From Prostheceraeus crozeri (Eukaryota > Platyhelminthes > Polycladida > Euryleptidae): a stretch of DNA of 64,000 nucleotides. How positions within the stretch are numbered: the first letter of the stretch is position 1; each line of letters opens with the position of its first letter. The position numbers and the translations under genes were made by a program. The stretch spans positions 930,001 through 994,000 of the forward strand of contig CAJQUW010006985.1 of assembly GCA_907163375.1 (NCBI GenBank). The letters are read 5' to 3'. This document shows, in pieces, positions 26,275 to 34,960 of this stretch. A model generated the notes under the pieces. That model did not search any database. It saw only the letters and a program-made list of their open reading frames with translations, and was not told where the DNA came from.

Positions 26275-26425
26275 GCTCGAGCGTTCCTTCGGGACGGCGG
26301 GTACTGCCGTAGAGGGATTGCGTTGCACGGGTTGTTCGTCGTTTGTGAGACCGAACCTCTGAGCCGTTGCTCATGTTGGGCGTTCGACTTCATACTCAAC
26401 GTGACGCTTTCTCTCGCCAGGTCAG
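26275..26425 (+). ncRNA. Candidate structured RNA module C (intronic)
   Basis: Hairpin GTTCC-TTCG-GGAC lies at 26,283-26,295, followed by ACGGC...GCCGT at 26,294-26,310, then CATGTTGGGCGTT, CTCAACGT and CTCGCCAGG. It is preceded by two TTGCTATCAAG words. It sits wholly within the predicted first intron of the three-exon gene, between the donor at 26,154 and the acceptor at 26,566. That placement suggests these modules are intron-borne RNAs or splicing regulators rather than coding sequence. Confidence 0.4.
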
Positions 26426-26622
26426 AGTACTTCAGCCATTCGACAAAGGTTAGTCTTTATGATATGGAGTAGAGGGAAATGTAATTCATTAGATGTCACT
26501 TCAATGATTGTTCCCATGATAAACGTTGACTAGGCAAATGAAACGATTCTCATCTTTCCTTTTCAGTGATTGAAATCTACTAACGTACTACCATGTAATA
26601 TGCTGTCTGTAATCGATCAAAA

Positions 26623-27251
26623 ATGGAATTCGCAAAAATTGAAAATTACCGCATTGCTGTTGAGATGGAGAAGGCCACCATCGAGCAATGTAAGCATTTG
26701 TATCAAGGTTGACTCACTCTATTACTAACATTATTAGGGTAGATATCTTAATTAAAATCAAGAGCCCCTCCCTTATTTTGTTCATGTTTAAACCGAATAC
26801 AAATTTTACCTCTGCTTATCTTTGCTGCCATTCTTTTTCAGTGCATGAATGTATTCGTAATGGGGAACCCGTCCCCCAAGGAACAATCGGGGAAGCCTAT
26901 GAGCGGCTTGGCAAGTGTAAGTATCTTTAACATCTCATGTTTAGGCTTTTTCAGATCCTCTGCATCATCCTTGTTTCATTATCTAATCTCTCTTTCCTCT
27001 CTACAGATATGGCAAAGATGAAGAAGTGGGAAGAAGCTGCGATGCGGAGATTCAATGCTGAATTTCCGGCCATACCTTTCCGCCCATCTACCTCCACTCA
27101 AGGTGCGACTCCTCTCTCTGGCATCGTCATCGCCCCACCTCCACCGCCTGCTCTGCTCCCTGCACCAGTCTCTGCTCCCCACCACCACGTCCCTCCGTCG
27201 TTTTTTCAAAAGTTCCAAAATCTTGGAAAATGTGAAAAAATTCGATTTTAA
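26623..27251 (+). CDS. Small three-coding-exon gene, 128 aa, function unknown
   Basis: Three coding exons are predicted by eye: 26,623-26,689, 26,842-26,916 and 27,007-27,251. Donors are GTAAGC and GTAAGT. Acceptors follow pyrimidine runs (TTCTTTTTCAG, TCTCTACAG). Both coding introns are phase 1 and the frame stays open to a TAA at 27,251, which supports the model. The product starts MEFAKIENY. It has a charged, helix-prone N-terminal half (about residues 1-70, probably coiled-coil-like) and a Pro/Ala-rich C-terminal half with a run of five prolines and a triple His. No catalytic motif is seen. The ATG at 26,623 is preceded by two short upstream ATGs in the same exon. It lies inside element 1, just before the right inverted repeat. 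I do not recognise the family. Confidence 0.65.
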
Positions 27252-27399
27252 ACATGCTCTCATTTAGAAATGAAACCTTCCACAGATCTGAAAAGATAGG
27301 ATCCTAGAGAACAAAGTGCGGTCTTGCCCCTAAAAGAAATCCGAGCTCTTCATTCACTTCCAATCCTCCGCTATTTATTGCCAAAGGTGGTCACAATTT

Positions 27400-27587
27400 A
27401 ACATTTTCGCGAAAAAATCCCGTGTGGAGACCCAGTGTGAAGAAGCTTTTCAACTTTTTCTCTCCGATTTACTTGAAACTCACCCTCTAGATGCAGAATG
27501 GCACGCTGATTCCAAATCTGGTATCTGTTTTCCCGTCCGAGGCTTCGTTCACCTGCTAGAGCCATTTTCGTAAAAATTCTAACTGTC
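27400..27587 (-). repeat. Diverged ancestral satellite sub-repeat in element 1
   Basis: On the minus strand this reads CCTCGGACGGGAAAAC, then CAGATTTGGAATCAGCGTG, then ATTCTGCATCTAGAGGGTGA, then AATCGGAGAGAAAAAG. It matches the 150-bp sub-repeat of the element 2 termini (32,318-32,547) better than the 322-bp satellite unit. It is therefore a surviving older form, linking the satellite to element 2. Confidence 0.75.
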
Positions 27588-28402
27588 GTTTTTTCGCACA
27601 TTTCCAAAACTTTCAATGGTGTCTTACATCTATACGAAGGTAGATATGAACAAGCCGTTTCTTCCACTGAATTTGTCTCACTCTTAGCTTTCAAATGAGC
27701 TATCACACGACTTTCTACGATCTCTAGAACCAAAGTTGGAAGTCTCGTCCAGAGGGGGGACGTCTTCAAACTTTTTTCTCTCCGATGTCGCTGGAAACCT
27801 CCTTCCTAACCCAAAATTTCACGTAGACTCCGAATCTGCCCTACGTTTTCCCATCCGAGGCCTCCTTCATGTCGAAAAATGGACTTTCTCATCCCAAAAC
27901 CACCAAAACCCGTCTTTTTCCAACTCTGCCGTTTTCAGAGATTCCACCCCTTGCCTCACAGGAAAATAGAACCAAACTGAGCTTTCCACGGCTTTTTTCT
28001 CACTCTTAGCTTTCAAATGAGCTATCACACGACTTTCTACGATCTCTAGAACCGAAGTTGGAAGTCTCGTCCAGAGGGGGACGTCTTCAAACTTTTTTCT
28101 CTCCGATGTAGCTGGAAACATCCTTCCTAACCCAAAATTTCACGTAGACTCCGAATCTGCCCTACGTTTTCCCATCCGAGGCCTCCTTCATGTCGAAAAA
28201 TGGACTTTCTCATCCCAAAACCACCAAAACCCGTCTTTTTCCAACTCTGCCGTTTTCAGAGATTCTACCCCTTGTCTCACAGGAAAACTCCTCCTTCCTT
28301 CCTTCCTTCCAGAGGGGGAGTAGGGAACAGTTTCCTCCTCTCGGACCCATTCCTCCAAGCACATCCTTGGCCACCTCTCTTCCTTCCTTCCAGAGGGGGG
28401 CT
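27588..28402 (-). repeat. Right inverted repeat of element 1: two to three satellite units
   Basis: This is the reverse complement of the left array edge (GAGACAAATTCAGTGG) followed by satellite units. The C-run motif lies at about 27,751, 28,071 and 28,391, giving a period of 320-321 bp. Two units are complete. In the third, the middle is replaced by sequence with CTTC runs and an extra CCAGAGGGGG. The units match those of the left array closely, although 4 kb of other DNA lies between. Confidence 0.92.
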
Positions 28403-28537
28403 GAGTCAGCATGATGACTCAGCAGCGATGACACATCGCTGCACCGCACTGCGCTTTGGTCTGCCACGGGATTACTACTCACACAAACTACAGAACAGAA
28501 AACAGAGACACTCATCACACTCCAAACACCAGGCGCT
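28291..28537. other. Outer end of element 1 and upstream flank of the LINE
   Basis: It holds (CTTC)n runs at about 28,293 and 28,378 and two CCAGAGGGGG motifs. It also has a perfect 8-bp dyad at 28,401-28,422, CTGAGTCA-(6)-TGACTCAG, made of two AP-1-type sites. Further right are a GC-rich stretch with CATCGCTGC and the putative element end TTACTACT at 28,472-28,479. The remainder, up to the LINE ATG at 28,538, may be the LINE 5' leader; the exact junction is not visible. Confidence 0.5.
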
Positions 28538-29280
28538 ATGTTTAACATGGAATCGGAAGAAGAGGCTAGTGAGGACATAAATGATAATACTTGTTTGAAT
28601 GCGATAACGAAAATGAAATTTTAGTATGTCAATATTAACGGCCTTAATGATGGAAAATTTAATGACACAAATCTTTTGAATGATATGAAAGAGGCAAATT
28701 ATATATGCTTTACTGAAACACACTTAAAAAGCAACGTAGATCTACCTGCCATACCTAATTATAATGCCTTTCATACAACGTACGAGAACAAGACGAAAGG
28801 TAGAAATATAAAAGGAGTATCTGTTTATGAAAATCTATTTAATGATAATAGAACTGAATACATAGATAGTGAGAAAGGAATCGTGCTGATACTCAAATTG
28901 GTAAATAGTAGATGGACAGATTTAAATGAGATATTCCTCATGATATCATACAGAGAAAACAGAGAATCTAATAATAAAGATAACGAATATTTTGAGAAAA
29001 TCAAGCGATATACAATTAAGCATAATATACAGCATATAATAATGATTGGTGCCCTAAATCGAAGAATCTCTAATGAAAATGACAATAAAAAAGTGACCTG
29101 CCGCATAGAATTTCTGAAGATAAAACTATAAACACTAATGGTCGTGAAATAATTTCATTTTGTAATGAAACATCTTTGATAATTGCAAATGGAAGATTTG
29201 AGACTTCAGAAATTAACGGAAAATGTACTTTTAATAGAATGCAACATAATGAAATTCGAAAATCTGTAGTCGATTATCTA
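28538..29280 (+). pseudogene. LINE endonuclease domain
   Basis: The frame opens at ATG 28,538 with an acidic start, has an in-frame TAG at 28,622, and continues in the same frame through VNINGL and YICFTETHL, the metal-binding Glu motif of APE-type endonucleases, to 29,131. The GDFN motif expected near residue 150 reads GALN here, so the catalytic site is degraded. After 29,131 the frame is lost before the reverse transcriptase part begins near 29,289. Confidence 0.8.
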
Positions 29281-29288
29281 AATCATTA

Positions 29289-31925
29289 GTGAATAAACTA
29301 AAACATTTTGAAGTCCATGAGCCTGTATTATACACTGATCATTCGCCATTAACATTTGAGATTGAAATGAATACGAAAACTCCAGTTAGGCTAAATACGA
29401 AATGCCATCAGGCATTGAAGATAAAAGCAATAAGACCATTCAAATGGACTGATACAAATAAAAACAATTTCAACTCGTGTAAATTTGTTGAAGATTGTGC
29501 AATTCTCAGGAATAGCATTAAGTCAACACTATTGTCAGCAATAAATATTTGTGATGAACTATACAAACATAAAACAAAAGCTTTTGAAAATAAATGCGCA
29601 TGTGATAATAAGCGCATCTACACGGATGAATTAAGAAAACTACGAAGAAATTATAGAAGAATAGTAGCGGAATATAAAACTGATCAATCAAATGAAAATC
29701 TGATGAATTTAATGACACAAAGGAAAATTTTAAATAAAAAAATTAGAAAAGAAAAACGGTACCTAAGAAAGATCAAATATAATGAACTTCAAACCGCAAA
29801 GCAAGTGATCACAAACTGTATTGGAAAATACTCAACCCAAAGCAAACTAAGACTCACAAAGAAAATAACCCAACTGCAGAACATTTCAAGACTGTTATGA
29901 TAGAAAATGATGCTACGAACAGCAACATCCATCCTACCAGGATTTTGACTCTGAGAACAAATTCACCAACAGAGATATTAGATACTAAATTCACATATAA
30001 CGAAATTGAAACAAATATAAAAACTCAAAAAATTTTAAATCAAGTGGACCAGATGGCTTTGTATATGAAATGTTAAAAGAAAATGCAACAGAAACCGTAG
30101 ACATCCTTCAAGAAATGTTTGATAAAATTTTAACTTATAATGAAATACCATGGAATCGAAACTGGATTATTCCTATATATAAGAAAGGAGAAAAGGCAAA
30201 CACAACCTCGTATCGCTGCATCACCTTATCCTCATGTTTAGAAAAACTTTTTACAAAGATTTTAAATGAAAGACTGAATACATGGTTGGATAATATTCAA
30301 ATTATTCACCCATGTGAAACGGGATTTAGAAAAGGTAATTCAACATTGGATAATAATTATTTATACTGAAAGAATCGATTCAAATATATAAGAACAAAAA
30401 GATGCCGCTATATATATGCTTTGTAGATTTGTCCAAAGCATTCGATTCAATACCGAAGAAATTTCTGATCAACAAACTGAATTATATTTTACCTGACAGC
30501 AAAATTTTAACCACGATAATTAATTTACTGACAGTAAAACAATTTCAAGTATTATATAAAGGAAAAGAGACAAATCCATTTCAATTACAAAATGGTGTAC
30601 CTCAAGGAGATAGTCTCTCTCCAACTTTTTTTTGCATATATATGAATGACCCACTCATCAAAATAAATGTTGACAGTGATTTCACACGACCCATCAAGAA
30701 AAGTAATATTCAAATCGCATGTCTCACGTACGCAGACGATATTCTCCTGTTGAGTGAAAGTGAGACAGGGTTGATGCATCAACTGAAATTAGTTGGAAAC
30801 TTTTGTACAGAAAATGGATTAAGATTTAAATCCCAATAAAAAAAAGCAATGATATTTAACAAGTTTCATAGCAATGATAGCATCGAAATAAAAATTGATA
30901 ATATGAAATACGATATAAATATAATTGATGAATTTAAATACCATGGAATGTGGATATCTAAAAACAATAAAAAACATATTGAATACTTGGTAAAAAAAGG
31001 TAAACGTTCTTCATATGTGACTGAAAAGAAGTTAGGAGAAATCGGCCATGTAAATGGAAGTATAGTGAAGAACACTTTTGAAATGTCAACATTGTCTAAA
31101 ATGAAATACTGTGCTGAATTTTGTTGTCACAACAATCTAAATTGTATGAATAAGATTCAGTACCAGTTTTATAAGAATCACTATCATTTGGCAAAATCAA
31201 CCCCAAACTATTGTTTGATCGGAGAATTCGGACTTTTTCCAATAGAATTCTATTTCTATAAAGCGGCGATCACTTTCTGGATAAAATTGATAAATAGTAA
31301 AGATAATAATTTGGCTAGAGAAATATATACTGAATTTTATAACCATATATATGACTCTCAATATTCCTATGCACATGGACAGCCAAAGTGAAGATGTTAC
31401 TGCGAGAAGTCTACCTATTACACTTATGGCAAAATCAAAATGCTGCAGATAAAAAAATGATGGAGAAATGTACACGTAGTACTCTGTTTGAATACTTTCG
31501 CACTCAATGGATCGACAGTGCCAAAGAGAGTAATACTGGCAGAAATTATTTGGAATTAGCAAGATTCGAAATGAATTTGAAACCTTATCTAGATTTAGAA
31601 GTACCAATGGAAATAAATACGTTGATAAAATATAGAGCTAATAACCATGACCTTATGGTAAGGACTGGTATACAAAAGTAAGAAATTATATGATGAACGT
31701 TTATGCGAAACCTGTAACAATCAAAAGTTGAAACAATATATCATTTCTTTGTTGAATGTCCTGCATATGACCAAATTAGAAAGAAATTTGCACCATTCTT
31801 GAGAAACATAAGTTGTAAAGAAGAATTCTACTATAAAATAGCTGCTCCCAGTATCGCCGAAATGGAAGGCATCTACAAATATCAAAATAATTCAAATAAA
31901 GTTAGGAAGAAAGACAAATCATAAT
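29289..31925 (+). pseudogene. LINE reverse transcriptase and C-terminal knuckle
   Basis: A Lys-rich linker (29,289-29,900) is followed by reverse transcriptase blocks: WIIPIYKKGE and SSCLEKLF near 30,160-30,250, TGFRKGNST near 30,320, FVDLSKAFDSIP near 30,420, NGVPQGDSLSP near 30,590 and the catalytic TYADDILLLS near 30,730. The thumb region and a C-terminal domain follow (30,849-31,681). A knuckle of the form C-x2-C...H-x4-C with CPAYDQIR lies near 31,710-31,780. The frame ends near 31,925. The pieces lie in different frames, with stops near 29,900, 30,369, 30,839 and 31,391, so the gene is dead. Confidence 0.85.
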
Positions 31926-32063
31926 AAATTGTCAAGTACATGCAGCTTTAGATAAATCAGGTCACCATCTCATTTAAATTAATAGCTTGATTCCATACCA
32001 AAGCAGTCGCATAGATTTCTATGAAAAATCAAGGTCTGCCTTGATATTTCATGCTCTTCATTG

Positions 32064-32069
32064 TTTGAT
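32064..32069 (+). repeat. Target-site duplication TTTGAT, left of element 2
   Basis: TTTGAT here immediately precedes AGTAGTAAG, the start of the inverted repeat. The identical six bases follow the mirrored terminus at 48,973-48,978. A 6-bp duplication is the hallmark of Polinton integration. Confidence 0.85.
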
Positions 32070-32130
32070 AGTAGTAAGTAAAACTCCACTTCTGGACCCC
32101 GCAAGATGACCGCCATCGAAGAATTTTCGC

Positions 32131-32311
32131 TGACGCCCCCCCCTCTGGAACGACAGAGGTTGTGGTCTGTCCCGGTGTGCCGGCAAGGTTGGTCCACGTT
32201 CACAAAATGTTCGCTGACGTCCCCCCCCCTCGAAAACGACAGAGTGTGAGACTCGGGTGAGTTGGTTTGACGTGGGCGACCGTCTAGGTTGACGTGGGCG
32301 GCCGTCTAGGT
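32131..32311 (+). repeat. Subterminal C-run motifs and 22-bp repeats of element 2
   Basis: Two copies of a GACG-C-run-CTCTGG-ACGACAGAG motif lie at 32,132-32,159 and 32,216-32,244. They are followed by two tandem copies of a 22-bp unit beginning TGACGTGGGCG (32,268 and 32,290) and a third fragment. The C-run motif is the same as the GACGTCCCCCCTCTGGA present in every satellite unit. Subterminal repeats like these commonly bind an integrase or terminal/replication proteins. Mirror copies lie at 48,733-48,913. Confidence 0.75.
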
Positions 32312-32317
32312 TGTCGT

Positions 32318-32547
32318 GGATGGTGAAACGGAGGCCAGATTCGGATTCAGCGTAAAATTCTGCATCGGTATGGTGAATTTGAAAGCAATCGGCGAGAAAA
32401 AATGTTTCTTCAAAATTTTGGCAGAGTTAAAATTTGGGACGTTTTGGTCTGTAGCGCCCAAACGAAGCATCGGATGGGAAAACGGAGGCCAGATTCGGAT
32501 TCAGCGTGAAATTCTGCATCTGTATGGTGAATTTGAAAGCAATCGGA
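32318..32547 (+). repeat. Ancestral satellite-like sub-repeats of element 2
   Basis: Two sub-repeats about 150 bp apart contain AAACGGAGGCCAGATTCGGA, TTCAGCGT, ATTCTGCATC and TTTGAAAGCAATCGG. The linking stretch (TTTGAAAGC...GAGAAAAAA...GGCAGAGTT...ATCGGATGGGAAAACGG) has the same order as the 322-bp satellite unit. This identifies the terminal repeat of this family as the source of the satellite. Mirror copies lie at 48,497-48,726. Confidence 0.8.
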
Positions 32548-32595
32548 CCTCTAGAGTCGGCGATAGAAGCGTTTTAAGTGTTTGAATGATGGATA

Positions 32596-32630
32596 TTACG
32601 TCATCAGCTGATCGCCACACACTATATAAG
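32596..32630 (+). promoter_or_regulatory. CRE / E-box / TATA promoter, left arm
   Basis: TTACGTCATCAGCTGA then TATATAAG, as in element 1 at 24,027. A donor-like GAG|GTAGGT follows at about 32,680. The leader beyond it carries modules D and E and leads toward the polymerase gene. Confidence 0.7.
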
Positions 32631-33129
32631 CTGGGAACCGAGAGAGACTTGTCATTAAGACGAGAGCGATTGTCAGAGGTAGGTCGTCTCTCTGAGCTGC
32701 GATGGTAGCTTCGGACATTCCAAATTCCGGGTTTCTGTAAGAAACCGACTTAGAAAATTTCATTGCTGATCAGCTAAGGCGTCAGACTTAGAGGTTCGCC
32801 AGGAGATGGCCTTCGTCTCCAGGCCATAAAAGACTCCAAAACTTTAAAGGCATGTAACTTTGCTTCTACAAGTCCGTTTGACTTCATTCAAAAAAGGTTC
32901 GGTCGCTATTGACCTGCCCTAAGTAATAAACAACTTATAAAATTTCATAAGTAGTGCTAAAAAGTTGAAAAATTTAAATTCACTAGTTTTGGAGGTTTTC
33001 TGGGGTTTTCGACCCTGCTGAAGTCAATGAAAGCATTTTTAATGATGTCTGAGCCAGTCTTCTCATGGTATAAGCGGCTTTTCACTGAAAGCGAGCAAGA
33101 CATTGAGAGTTTTGCTGTAATATTCCACT

Positions 33130-33290
33130 GACAGGGTGTTCCTTCGGGACGGCGGACGATGCCGTAGTGATAAGTGTGGCAAGGGAGTGTGTCATAGTTT
33201 AGACTGTAACCGCTGGGACAACTCATGTCTCATGTTGGGCATTTGACACAGCTCTCAACGTAGCACTTTGAACGCCAATCGGTTGAGTCT
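33130..33290 (+). ncRNA. Candidate structured RNA module D
   Basis: Hairpin GTTCC-TTCG-GGAC at 33,138-33,150, then ACGGC...GCCGT at 33,149-33,165. The same block order as module A follows, through ATGTTGGGCATTTG and CTCAACGTAGCACTTTGAA. Mirror copy at 47,754-47,914. Confidence 0.4.
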
Positions 33291-33494
33291 TAGCTATCTT
33301 GTCATGGGTGGCCTCTAAACATCTGCATTGCAAAACGCTGGTGAATCAAGCTCTCTACGGCTTGCTATCAAGCTGCTCAAAGTCTGTCAACCTCTTACCA
33401 ACTCTACAGGTTTTCATGTCTGGCGAATACTATCATTAAGTTGAATCTGCTATCAGTCAACTTGAACGTTGCAAATGAAGTTCGGTGTAATACT

Positions 33495-33670
33495 TCCTTT
33501 CGACGGGCGTTCCTGTAAAGGGCGGCGGTGAAACCCGTAGCTATGTATACCGCAAGGGACATTCGGCAATGGTCAATCTTGTTAAACCTCTCTGCGTCAT
33601 GTTTGCAAGTGATTGCCTCTGTCTGAACGTAGTATGCATTCGCGCCAGGGCGACATTTAGCCAGCTGTCG
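33495..33670 (+). ncRNA. Candidate structured RNA module E
   Basis: Counterpart of module B: GGGCGTTCC, then GGCGGCGGTGAAACCCGTAG, CTCTGCGTCATGTTTGCAAG and a shared end CGCCAGGGCGACATTTAG. The first hairpin is weaker than in A-D because the tetraloop is changed. Mirror copy at 47,374-47,549. Confidence 0.35.
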
Positions 33671-34061
33671 AAGGTTGCCTTATAAACTATCCATTGCATA
33701 CGTTATGAGAACCATGAGTTCTACCTGTCTCTATCAATGAGACGAATTGATGAATGGAATGAAATGGGAGGACACTCACGCGCCACACGCAACATAACAC
33801 ACTTCTCTCTTCCGTAGTCTAACAAGCTCTTTACACATGGATCGCAGTCGATTGTTATCCCAGAATCAGGTAAGCTATCTTAATTTTATTTAACACTATT
33901 TCAACTACCATCATCACCCATATGAAATGTTATAAGATTTACAAGTTAAACTAAGCGTGCTACTATTTCCAAATGAAAAAGTATACATGGTTAAATCATC
34001 CACTGAAGCCCCATTCAAGTAAGTCAGTATGAAAGCAAAGATAATACGAAATAAAAATTTA

Positions 34062-34484
34062 TTATGGCATGTATTTCAAAAGGTCTTCATCGTCAATATC
34101 GTCCCAGAGTCTGCCTTCACACAGATCACAAAAACAGTTCACTTGATTCAATCGTTCTTCTACCGCGAGCCTCACTTTGTCGATGTACTCCCACTCCGCC
34201 ATAGTTTGTGGCTGGGAGTTAGGGGTGTACCATTCCCATAATTGATGGAGGAATTTGGTGCTGGTGATCTCCATCACATCATCAGTATCATACTGCAGAT
34301 ACTTCCATCGTATGCCTGTTAGGTCGGGACACTCCTTCTCACATACACTCTCCTCTCCGTCATCCGCTGCTAATGACAACTTTCTAATGTTGTCGAGTCG
34401 GTATAATTTCTCCACCTTCCCCTTCGTTGGAGCGTTTGGTGCAACGAGCGCCTTTGGCGATGAGCATGGAGAAGAGAACTCCAA
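34062..34484 (-). CDS. 140-codon conserved protein of element 2, left arm
   Basis: This frame runs divergently from the polymerase gene and is the same in both arms apart from one Gln/Arg difference. The protein is acidic, with a Trp-rich middle (LWEWYTPNSQP), a helix (EERLNQV) and a C-terminal CFCDLC pair of cysteine doublets followed by LWDDIDDEDLL. The stop codon overlaps an AATAAA signal (34,063-34,058), the same layout as the 150-aa gene of element 1. The start is unresolved: the frame opens at a TTG and no in-frame ATG lies close upstream, so an upstream exon is possible. Family not recognised. The CxCxxC cluster could bind metal. Confidence 0.6.
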   Translation of the reverse strand: MEFSSPCSSPKALVAPNAPTKGKVEKLYRLDNIRKLSLAADDGEESVCEKECPDLTGIRWKYLQYDTDDVMEITSTKFLHQLWEWYTPNSQPQTMAEWEYIDKVRLAVEERLNQVNCFCDLCEGRLWDDIDDEDLLKYMP

Positions 34485-34960
34485 TTTGTGTTCGATGTTT
34501 TTGGAGGGCTTGTCATGTTGACTGTGAATAATGACTTTGAAATGTTTTCTAATTCTTAAGTATCAACAAGCAACCAATCAGAATGAACAGCCAATGAATG
34601 ATGAATATGAAAGTATATATGCAAAGTGACATTCGTGTCATTTCACTCTGTCTTTGAGACGTATAAGTGAAGTGTTCTCTAGCGAATTCTATATTTGAGG
34701 CGCACAAGTGAACTGCTCTCTCGTGAATTCCAAATTTGAGACGTATTATTTGAGTGAAGTCTCTATCTTGTTGAAGTATCAACCTTAAACTTGATTTCGT
34801 TGAAATGATAAGTTGAAAATTTCTTCACTCATCTCCCTCAAACGTGTGGCTAATAGCATCTTCCTCAATTTCAGGCATCAACTTCATCACCAACGCCCTC
34901 CCTTCTCGAGGAAAGCTTAGAGTTGTTGAGTCAAAGTAGGTTGTAACAATACACTGAGAC
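34485..34960. promoter_or_regulatory. Divergent intergenic region with three 41-bp repeats, left arm
   Basis: This region separates the 140-codon frame (leftward) from the polymerase (rightward). Leftward it carries CCAAT-type boxes (AACCAATCAG, AGCCAATGAA) and a TATA-like GCATATATAC. Three tandem 41-bp repeats starting TTTGAG, each with an AAGTGA-like and an ATTC core, lie at 34,653, 34,694 and 34,735. They look like iterated binding sites. Mirror region: 46,084-46,559, repeats at 46,269-46,391. Confidence 0.5.

Larger units (their letters stand above)
1..28479. mobile_element. Element 1: Polinton-like element with a satellite-expanded inverted repeat
   Basis: The element consists of a left inverted repeat (satellite array, at least 23.6 kb, outer end outside the window), a 3.6 kb interior and a right inverted repeat of about 0.9 kb. 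The interior holds a promoter, RNA-like modules A-C, a 150-aa gene on the minus strand and a three-exon gene on the plus strand. The promoter, modules, C-run motif and sub-repeat are shared with element 2. The right end is placed at 28,479 because TTACTACT there matches the terminus of element 2. No polymerase, integrase or capsid gene is recognisable, so it looks non-autonomous. The two genes look whole. The close match between left and right satellite copies suggests recent activity or ongoing homogenisation. The family assignment is inferred through element 2. Confidence 0.6.
28538..31950 (+). mobile_element. Decayed APE-type LINE (non-LTR retrotransposon)
   Basis: This is a single pol-like reading direction about 3.4 kb long, with an apurinic-type endonuclease at the front, a reverse transcriptase in the middle and a C-terminal Cys/His knuckle. 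The order and motifs fit the Jockey/I/CR1 side of the LINEs; I cannot place the clade. About seven stops or frameshifts interrupt it, so it is inactive. No separate ORF1 and no poly(A) tail are obvious. It lies between two Polinton-like elements and ends just before the left target duplication of element 2 at 32,064. Confidence 0.88.
32631..34061 (+). other. Long leader of element 2, left arm
   Basis: About 1.4 kb of non-coding sequence lies between the promoter and the coding part of the arm. It includes modules D and E, TTGCTATCAAG at 33,362 and a donor-like CAG|GTAAGC at about 33,871. At 33,933-33,980 is a 48-bp block that recurs at the edge of the central repeat core (39,247). It is homologous to the element 1 leader as far as about 33,830. 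An 89-codon reverse-strand frame (32,957-33,226) crosses module D and is discounted as a gene. Confidence 0.55.
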
